From the NCBI GenBank assembly GCA_003448685.1, contig DLXW01000085.1, positions 1 to 11,456 on the forward strand: a DNA stretch of 11,456 nucleotides, in the 5' to 3' direction. The notes under the pieces were generated by a model. The model searched no databases, was not told the DNA's origin, and saw only the letters and a program-made list of their open reading frames with translations. This DNA comes from Cyanothece sp. UBA12306. GTDB taxonomy: Bacteria > Cyanobacteriota > Cyanobacteriia > Cyanobacteriales > Microcystaceae. Position numbers and translations under genes: made by a program. Shown one piece after another: positions 6,760-11,456 of this stretch. Each line of letters starts with the position of its first letter. Position 1 is the stretch's first letter.

Positions 6760-8124
6760 TTAACCTAAAATCGGTAGCTGAACGGTAAATAGGCTTCCCT
6801 CACCAACATTGCTTTTCACTTGGATTGTACCATTATGCGCCAGTACGATCCCTTTGGCGATGGACAATCCTAACCCTGAACAGCCTCTTTCCCTAGAACG
6901 CCCTTTATCAATTCGGTAAAATCGTTCAAAAATATGGGGAACTTCCTTATCATCAATGCCGATACCTGTGTCTTGAACTTCAATGACTGCCGATTTATTG
7001 TGTTGGGCTAAAATAATTTTAACCTGGCCACCAGTAGGGGTATATTGAATACCATTGACCACTAAATTAAATAGTAGGCGATAAATTTGCTCAATATTTC
7101 CGATGATTTCTAGAGAATAATCAACCCTAATTTCACTGGTTAAAGTAACTTCTGATGAAACAGCTAAATAAGCAACTTCTTCTACTAGATCGCTAATCAG
7201 ATCATTAAGACAGATTTTTTCTTGTTTTAGAGCCATTGTTGGGACTGTACTTAATTGCCAATCTAAACGAGATAACATCAGTAAATCAGCGACTAAAGTA
7301 GATAGTCTTTGGTTTTGTCTTCGTACAATTTCTAAGGTATTTCTCGCTTCTTCTTCTGTCAAATTTGGCATCATTAAAGTTGATTCTATAGTCGCTAAAA
7401 TAGCTGCTAAAGGAGTTCTTAATTCATGGGCAGCATCGCCAGTAAATTGCTGAATTTGAGCATAGGATTGACTGACAGGCTTCATAGCTAATCCGGTTAA
7501 GATCCAAGAAGAAATTCCAATTAAAATAATTGCTAAAGGAAGTCCTAATAATAAGATTAATGCTACCATCCTCAAATAATCATCAAAATCTTCAAGACTT
7601 CTGGAAACTTGAAGATAGCCCCATGGTTTTCCTGTATTAGTATGTAATAAATGAGATTTTTGTAAATAACGTATTCCTTGATTATCTTTTAAGATGATTT
7701 GTTCTTTAGACTGTTTTTTAAGAGATAAGCCTTCTGGATAGTTTCTACTCAAGGCAATTAAATTATTAGAAAGAGTGAAAATTTGTAGATAATATTGACC
7801 TTGTTCGATAGTTCCGAAACGATAATGAGAAATATTATTTATAGGCGGACAAGGATGAGCAAGACGACATAAACTAGGTAAAAATTTGACCACATCATCA
7901 CTAAGTTGTTCAGGTTTTTCAAGAATGATTTCAAAATTATCATGGAGAGTTTCTGAAATAGTTTTTAATTCTTTTTCAACTGTAATCCGATGAGCATGAA
8001 TAATGGCTTCATATACACCAAAACCAAGGATACCTAAAACTAGACTGATTCCTCCAATATACCAACTTGCTAAACGCCATCGTGTTTTTTTAAATAATAG
8101 TAATTTATTGGTATTTAACATCAT
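6760..8124 (-). CDS. rppB: RppB/NrsS-type sensor histidine kinase
   Basis: The 454-residue kinase has membrane segments at about 18-40 and 186-212 that flank a periplasmic sensor domain of about 145 residues. The HisKA domain carries the phospho-accepting H233 in GDAAHELRTPLAAI. The HATPase domain shows the N-box (LLFNLVVNGIQYTP), G1 (DTGIGI, D385), the F-box (IFERFYR) and G2 (GLGLSIAKG). The sensor domain contains LCRLAHPCPP (C86, H90, C92), a possible metal- or redox-sensing site. It is the second gene of an operon, starting 11 nt after the regulator's stop codon. Its partner is RppA/NrsR-like, so by context this is RppB/NrsS. In Synechocystis that system responds to nickel and cobalt and has also been tied to plastoquinone redox state. 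The input signal here is unproven. Confidence 0.85.
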   Translation of the reverse strand: MMLNTNKLLLFKKTRWRLASWYIGGISLVLGILGFGVYEAIIHAHRITVEKELKTISETLHDNFEIILEKPEQLSDDVVKFLPSLCRLAHPCPPINNISHYRFGTIEQGQYYLQIFTLSNNLIALSRNYPEGLSLKKQSKEQIILKDNQGIRYLQKSHLLHTNTGKPWGYLQVSRSLEDFDDYLRMVALILLLGLPLAIILIGISSWILTGLAMKPVSQSYAQIQQFTGDAAHELRTPLAAILATIESTLMMPNLTEEEARNTLEIVRRQNQRLSTLVADLLMLSRLDWQLSTVPTMALKQEKICLNDLISDLVEEVAYLAVSSEVTLTSEIRVDYSLEIIGNIEQIYRLLFNLVVNGIQYTPTGGQVKIILAQHNKSAVIEVQDTGIGIDDKEVPHIFERFYRIDKGRSRERGCSGLGLSIAKGIVLAHNGTIQVKSNVGEGSLFTVQLPILG

Positions 8125-8135
8125 GAATTTAATTT

Positions 8136-8831
8136 TTATCTATTAATAATAAATCGATAACCTAATCCATAAACAGTTTCAATCCAATTTTGGCCGCCGT
8201 AGGGTTCTAATTTACGGCGCAATAAACGAATCTGGGCTGCTACAACATTACTCATCGGTTCGTTTCCCCATTCCCAGAGTTGAGCAAGTAGTTGATCTCG
8301 GGTAACAATTTGATTCGGATGTTTCATAAAATATTCTAATAACTGAAATTCTTTATTGGTTAAAGGGATTGGTTGCTTATCTCCTATTTTATTGTGAATC
8401 AATATGGTATATGTGCTGTAATCTAAGATGATATTTCCTAATTTTAACTGTGGGGGATTAATTCGGGGTGATCGACGTTGTAAAGCCCGTAATCTTGCTA
8501 ATAATTCTGCCATGCCAAAGGGTTTTACGAGATAATCATCAGCCCCTGCATCTAAACCAATTACTTTATCCTCTTGGCTATCTTTGGCCGTTAGCATTAA
8601 AATCGGTAAAGAACTTTGTTTTTGTCTAATTTTTTTGACTAAATCAATGCCTGATATCTGGGGTAATAACCAGTCAAAAATTGCTATAGTATAGTGATTT
8701 AATCCCATTTCTATTAATTCATTAGCTTCTTGTCCATCTTGCGCCCAATCTACTAAATAATTGTTTTGAATTAGGACACGCTTAATTGCATTTCCGATAT
8801 CGGTTTCGTCTTCAACTAATAAAATACGCAT
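8136..8831 (-). CDS. rppA: RppA/NrsR-type OmpR-family response regulator
   Basis: The 231-residue regulator has a receiver domain with E7, D8, the phosphorylation site D53 in IFDWLLP, T81 and K103 in VKPF. A winged-helix OmpR/PhoB output domain follows from about residue 130 and ends in ETVYGLGYRF. The motifs DWLLPQISG and GNEPMSNVVAAQIRLLRRKL resemble Synechocystis RppA (NrsR) closely, as recalled. It is the first gene of the operon, and its kinase follows after 11 nt. It is divergent from the RND adaptor gene, repeating the nrsRS/nrsBACD arrangement. It likely binds the 169-bp shared intergenic region to control the adaptor operon and itself. No strong Shine-Dalgarno precedes the ATG. The family is certain; orthology to RppA rather than CopR-type paralogues is probable. 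Confidence 0.87.
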   Translation of the reverse strand: MRILLVEDETDIGNAIKRVLIQNNYLVDWAQDGQEANELIEMGLNHYTIAIFDWLLPQISGIDLVKKIRQKQSSLPILMLTAKDSQEDKVIGLDAGADDYLVKPFGMAELLARLRALQRRSPRINPPQLKLGNIILDYSTYTILIHNKIGDKQPIPLTNKEFQLLEYFMKHPNQIVTRDQLLAQLWEWGNEPMSNVVAAQIRLLRRKLEPYGGQNWIETVYGLGYRFIINR

Positions 8832-8925
8832 CGGTTTAAAAAAATAGGAATTGAGAATGGGAAGCAGTTAAGAGAAGAAAATCAAAAAAATGTCAGATAT
8901 TAATAATTTTAGGGAACTCAAGTGA

Positions 8926-8942
8926 TTTCATCCTAATTTCAT
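8926..8942 (+). promoter_or_regulatory. TTTCAT direct repeats, putative operator for the RppA-like regulator
   Basis: TTTCAT occurs at 8926-8931 and 8937-8942, so the copies start 11 bp apart, one helical turn, as expected for a dimer of an OmpR-family regulator. A third copy lies at 8989-8994, 52 bp further. The spacing resembles the TTCAT direct repeats reported for Synechocystis CopR (from memory). The site lies in the region shared by the regulator operon and the adaptor gene. TAGTAA at 8961-8966 is a weak -10 candidate with the second repeat in the -35 position. Confidence 0.5.
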
Positions 8943-9000
8943 ATTTATTTGTCATGGTAGTAGTAAGAAAATTCTAATTTCCCAAGTCTTTCATTTAAGC

Positions 9001-10812
9001 ATGGCTGAAGCGAAAAAATCGACTGATGTGGTTTTTCCTGGAGTGGAACAGATTCGGGGGTTTTCTGAACCGCTATCGTCATTCACCCCCCTATCATCAA
9101 GTGGGATGTTAACCCTAGGAACTGCTATGGTAATCGGGGTTCTGCTAGTCCGTAACACCCCTTTAAAGCGTTTATTTCCAGGAAAGATATTAGGGAGTCT
9201 GGTGAGTAAGAAAACCCTAGGATTAGGGGTTTTTGTCATGTTAACGGGGGGTATTCTTCTTGTCACGAATCAATTAAAACCGGCATCCTCTACGATGGAT
9301 CATAGTGGCCATGGTGGGATGTCTCATGATGAAATGATGGCAGTGGACGGTTCCTTTAACCCGACTCCTGTTACTGTCGAAGTGGTTAAACCCCAATTAT
9401 TAGAAGCTAGTGTTCAATATACAGGGTCAATTGAACCCTATCAAGTCGTGACGGTTTATCCGAGAGTCGCTGGACAATTAACAGATTATTCTGTTTATCC
9501 AGGCGATCGCGTTACCATTGGAGAAACCCTCGTTCAATTAAATGCCAGTGAACTCTTAACAGAAGTTTCTGAAGCACAAGCAGAAACCGATACCATGCGA
9601 ACTGCTTTAGAAATAAGTCGTATTGAAGTTTTAGAACAAAAAAATGTGATTAAGCAAATTGAAGCAGATTTAGCTTATTTGCGCAAAAAATTAGACAGAT
9701 TTGCCATGTTAGTAGCGGAAGGGGCGATCGCTCAAGATGACTATGATGTGATAGAAAGTGAAGTGCAATCAAAAAAGGCAGCGTTATCGGAAGCTAAAGT
9801 TAAATTAGTTCGTCAGCAAGCTAAGGTAGTTAATAATCAAGCCAAAATTAAGCAATCTCAGGCGAAAGTCGCTACAGCTTCGGTAATGTCAAGTTATACG
9901 GAAATTAAATCCCCGATCACTGGTATTGTCCAAGAAAGAATGGTCGATCCTGGAATTGTGGTTCAACCTGGAATGGGAATTGTCAAAATTGGCGATTATA
10001 ACCGGATTCGTTTGCAAGCGAATGTGGCTCAACACGATGCGGTTAATATTCGCATTGGTTCCCCAATTATCGCTAAAATTCCGGGAACAAGTCTGACTAT
10101 CAATGGTCAAGTAACGAGTATTTTTCCCCAAACCAATAATCAAACCCGTACCGTTACCGTTGAAGCAGTGGTCAACAACCCTGGGGGTAAGTTACTCTCA
10201 GGACAGTTCATCGAAATGAAAATTATTACCCAACGTCAACCCAATGCGGTAACAGTTCCCCAGTCAGCTATTGTTACTTTTGAAAATAATCCGACGGTAT
10301 GGGTTGTTAATGGAGATACCGCTACCAGAAAACCCGTTCAATTAGGAATAATTAGTGGCGATCGCATTCAAATAATTCAAGGACTAAAAACAGGGGATGC
10401 AGTTATTACCACAGGGCATCATAAACTGATTGAAAATGCTGCGGTAACTGTTATTAATCAAAATCAAAAATTATTGACTTCAGCGAGTAGAAAAGCTACT
10501 CAAAATAACGTTACGATTAAATTAGTGAGTTCGGCTCAAGTTAAAATTGGAGATGCTCAATTTATCTTTGAAGTTGTTGATAGTAAAACTCAAAAACCTT
10601 TAAAGATTAATAATCTTGAAATCACAGCAACGATGCCGATGAAAAATATGGCTCCAATGACAGCAAAAGTTGAGGTTAATCCTGAAAAAAATCCAGGAAA
10701 ATTCAAAGGAGAAACCTTTTTGGGAATGAAAGGAGAATGGATAATTTCTGTGAACATTAAAGATGACAAATATCAAAAAAAAGAAGTGTTTGATGTATTA
10801 GTAAAAGAGTAA
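9001..10812 (+). CDS. RND-type periplasmic adaptor (HlyD/CusB/NrsB-like) with C-terminal FixH/YtkA-like domain
   Basis: The 603-residue protein is longer than the usual 400-500. It has two hydrophobic segments (about 36-52 and 72-90), then a His/Met-rich linker MDHSGHGGMSHDEMM (99-113) typical of copper/silver-handling proteins. The adaptor core follows: first lipoyl half near 145-180 (VTVYPRVAGQL), an alpha-hairpin coiled coil at 185-290, second lipoyl half near 300-330 (EIKSPITGIVQERMVDPGIVV), a beta-barrel at 335-410 and a membrane-proximal domain to about 490. Residues 503-603 form an added FixH/YtkA-like beta domain with MPMKNMAPM. Such adaptors bridge an RND pump and an outer-membrane channel, but no pump gene is visible here. 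It is divergent from the regulator/kinase operon, so metal-inducible expression is likely. There is no clear ribosome binding site before the ATG. Whether the ion is copper, nickel or cobalt is unknown. Confidence 0.85.
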   Translation: MAEAKKSTDVVFPGVEQIRGFSEPLSSFTPLSSSGMLTLGTAMVIGVLLVRNTPLKRLFPGKILGSLVSKKTLGLGVFVMLTGGILLVTNQLKPASSTMDHSGHGGMSHDEMMAVDGSFNPTPVTVEVVKPQLLEASVQYTGSIEPYQVVTVYPRVAGQLTDYSVYPGDRVTIGETLVQLNASELLTEVSEAQAETDTMRTALEISRIEVLEQKNVIKQIEADLAYLRKKLDRFAMLVAEGAIAQDDYDVIESEVQSKKAALSEAKVKLVRQQAKVVNNQAKIKQSQAKVATASVMSSYTEIKSPITGIVQERMVDPGIVVQPGMGIVKIGDYNRIRLQANVAQHDAVNIRIGSPIIAKIPGTSLTINGQVTSIFPQTNNQTRTVTVEAVVNNPGGKLLSGQFIEMKIITQRQPNAVTVPQSAIVTFENNPTVWVVNGDTATRKPVQLGIISGDRIQIIQGLKTGDAVITTGHHKLIENAAVTVINQNQKLLTSASRKATQNNVTIKLVSSAQVKIGDAQFIFEVVDSKTQKPLKINNLEITATMPMKNMAPMTAKVEVNPEKNPGKFKGETFLGMKGEWIISVNIKDDKYQKKEVFDVLVKE

Positions 10813-10844
10813 AATTTTTGGACAATCTCTAACTTATAAAAATC

Positions 10845-10873
10845 TTGTTTTTTTGAAAAAAATATGCTATGGT
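10845..10873 (+). promoter_or_regulatory. Weak candidate promoter for the lipoprotein gene
   Basis: TTGTTT (10845-10850) and TATGGT (10868-10873) are 17 nt apart in the 99-nt gap before the lipoprotein gene. The -10 matches the consensus at four of six positions and the -35 at three of six. The gene may equally be read through from the adaptor. Confidence 0.25.
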
Positions 10874-10911
10874 TTTAAAGTGAAATCAATTTTATTTTTT
10901 TGAATAGAAAC

Positions 10912-11346
10912 ATGAAAAAAGTTTTAACTTTAATTCTTCCCATTAGTTTATTAATGATTGCTTGTAGTTCCCCGTCTTCTGAAACTCAAACTCAGTCAGA
11001 AACAACACCCAAAACAGAAGAAACAGCAACAGCAGAAAACACTGCTCAAGTCGCTTTAGTCAGTCCTGCTGAAGAAATTAAGATGGGGGATGCAGAATTG
11101 ATTTTAGAAGTTCAAGACAAAAATTCAGGGGAAGTTGTACCCGTTGAAAATATTGAAGTCAGTTCAACAATGCCAATGGAAGGGGAAGATCCCATGATTT
11201 CTAAAGTAGAAATTGAATCAACAGAAACCCCTGGACAATTTAAAATTAAAACCAATTTTGGCATGGCTGGAACTTGGAATTTAGCTGCTACAGTCAAGGA
11301 TGCTAAATATCAAGGAGAGAATGAAATTACTGTCGAAGTTAAATAA
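10912..11346 (+). CDS. Lipoprotein with FixH/YtkA-like domain, paralogous to the adaptor's C-terminus
   Basis: The product is 144 residues from the ATG at 10912. A TTG at 10900 would add four residues ahead of a perfect lipoprotein signal peptide, so the ATG is preferred. The N-terminus is MKKVLTLILPISLLMIACSS with the lipidated Cys at 18. A Ser/Thr/Glu/Gln-rich linker runs to about residue 45. The rest is one beta domain of the FixH/YtkA type with GDAELILEVQD, TMPMEGEDPM and FGMAGTWNLAATVKD. Aligned by eye, about 40 of 97 positions match residues 507-603 of the upstream adaptor, including the TMPM and GMxGxW motifs. It is probably anchored in the periplasm or outer membrane and may bind metal through the Met residues or act with the adaptor. 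No reaction is known for such stand-alone domains. Confidence 0.8.
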   Translation: MKKVLTLILPISLLMIACSSPSSETQTQSETTPKTEETATAENTAQVALVSPAEEIKMGDAELILEVQDKNSGEVVPVENIEVSSTMPMEGEDPMISKVEIESTETPGQFKIKTNFGMAGTWNLAATVKDAKYQGENEITVEVK

Positions 11347-11352
11347 TAGTAG

Positions 11353-11410
11353 GGTGGGCAAATCTAATCAATTATTAATTAATAGGTTTTTTTGTTAAAA
11401 TTTGCCCACC
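11353..11410. repeat. GGTGGGCAAAT inverted repeat after the lipoprotein gene
   Basis: GGTGGGCAAAT (11353-11363) and ATTTGCCCACC (11400-11410) are perfect 11-bp complements around a 36-nt AT-rich loop. They could cap the adaptor/lipoprotein transcript. No T-tract follows the right arm, so this is not a classical intrinsic terminator. Similar GGTGGGCA/TGCCCACC palindromes are, as I recall, frequent between cyanobacterial genes, so a dispersed repeat is likely. Confidence 0.6.
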
Positions 11411-11420
11411 AGATGTTAAC

Positions 11421-11434
11421 GAAGTCAGAAGTCA
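11421..11434 (+). repeat. Two tandem GAAGTCA heptamers (STRR-like)
   Basis: GAAGTCA occurs twice head to tail, followed by a single G and then unrelated bases. Short tandem heptamers of this kind are a known class of cyanobacterial intergenic repeat. Only two copies are present, so this is a minimal example. Confidence 0.4.
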
Positions 11435-11456
11435 GTAGGGGCTTAATAATATTAAG

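Noticed and set aside
8991..10143. Minus-strand open frames at 8991-9266 and 9889-10143
   Set aside because: They lie opposite the adaptor gene, whose domain order is continuous, and their translations resemble nothing.
10818..10840. TTGGAC plus TATAAA as a promoter of the lipoprotein gene
   Set aside because: The spacer is only 11 nt, too short for sigma70-type recognition.
11442..11456. CTTAAT-AAT-ATTAAG palindrome at the right edge
   Set aside because: It is short, all but AT, and cut off by the window end, so its extent cannot be judged.
1..11456. CRISPR array, tRNA, rRNA or insertion-sequence transposase
   Set aside because: I looked for repeat-spacer periodicity, cloverleaf-like segments and transposase motifs and saw none.

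Overview
The window looks like a piece of a cyanobacterial chromosome of moderate to low GC. Three things support this. The octamer GCGATCGC (HIP1, the palindrome over-represented in many cyanobacteria) occurs six times in 11.5 kb. The LysR regulator is the RbcR/Ycf30 type shared by cyanobacteria and algal plastids. The two-component pair is the RppA/RppB (NrsR/NrsS) type. Several short palindromic intergenic repeats fit a unicellular, repeat-rich cyanobacterium, but I cannot name a genus.

Layout, left to right. (1) Positions 1-1945, minus strand: the 5' 648 codons of an AGE-family (N-acylglucosamine 2-epimerase fold) protein that continues past the left edge. (2) 1946-2353: non-coding, holding a symmetric 177-bp element with nested inverted repeats. 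(3) 2354-2812, minus: an ABA4-like membrane protein with a good sigma70-type promoter. (4) 3075-4523, plus: an NfeD-like membrane protein followed by a stomatin-like SPFH protein. The SPFH reading frame is broken by one in-frame TAA after codon 233, and the remaining 88 codons stay open and recognisable. (5) 4553-4650: an imperfect inverted repeat between convergent genes. (6) 4701-5693, minus: rbcR, divergent from (7) 5975-6691, plus: an NnrU/Z-ISO-like membrane protein. An exact match to the RbcR recognition motif lies between them. (8) 8831-6760, minus: an RppA/NrsR-type response regulator followed by its histidine kinase. They are divergent from (9) 9001-10812, plus: an RND-type periplasmic adaptor, and (10) 10912-11346, plus: a small lipoprotein. 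(11) 11347-11456: short repeats.

How the genes may work together. NfeD and SPFH proteins form a known partnership in membrane microdomains; here the SPFH partner is truncated or under sequencing doubt. RbcR controls Rubisco and carbon-fixation genes, and its box next to the NnrU-like gene suggests autoregulation, control of the neighbour, or both. The regulator/kinase pair divergent from a metal-type RND adaptor repeats the arrangement of the Synechocystis nrsRS/nrsBACD nickel system, and the intergenic TTTCAT direct repeats resemble CopR-type operators. No RND pump gene is visible. Instead the adaptor carries an extra C-terminal FixH/YtkA-like domain with a Met-rich motif, and the next gene encodes a lipoprotein made of the same domain. 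This adaptor/lipoprotein domain sharing is the least ordinary feature of the window, and I read it as a possible copper- or nickel-handling module.
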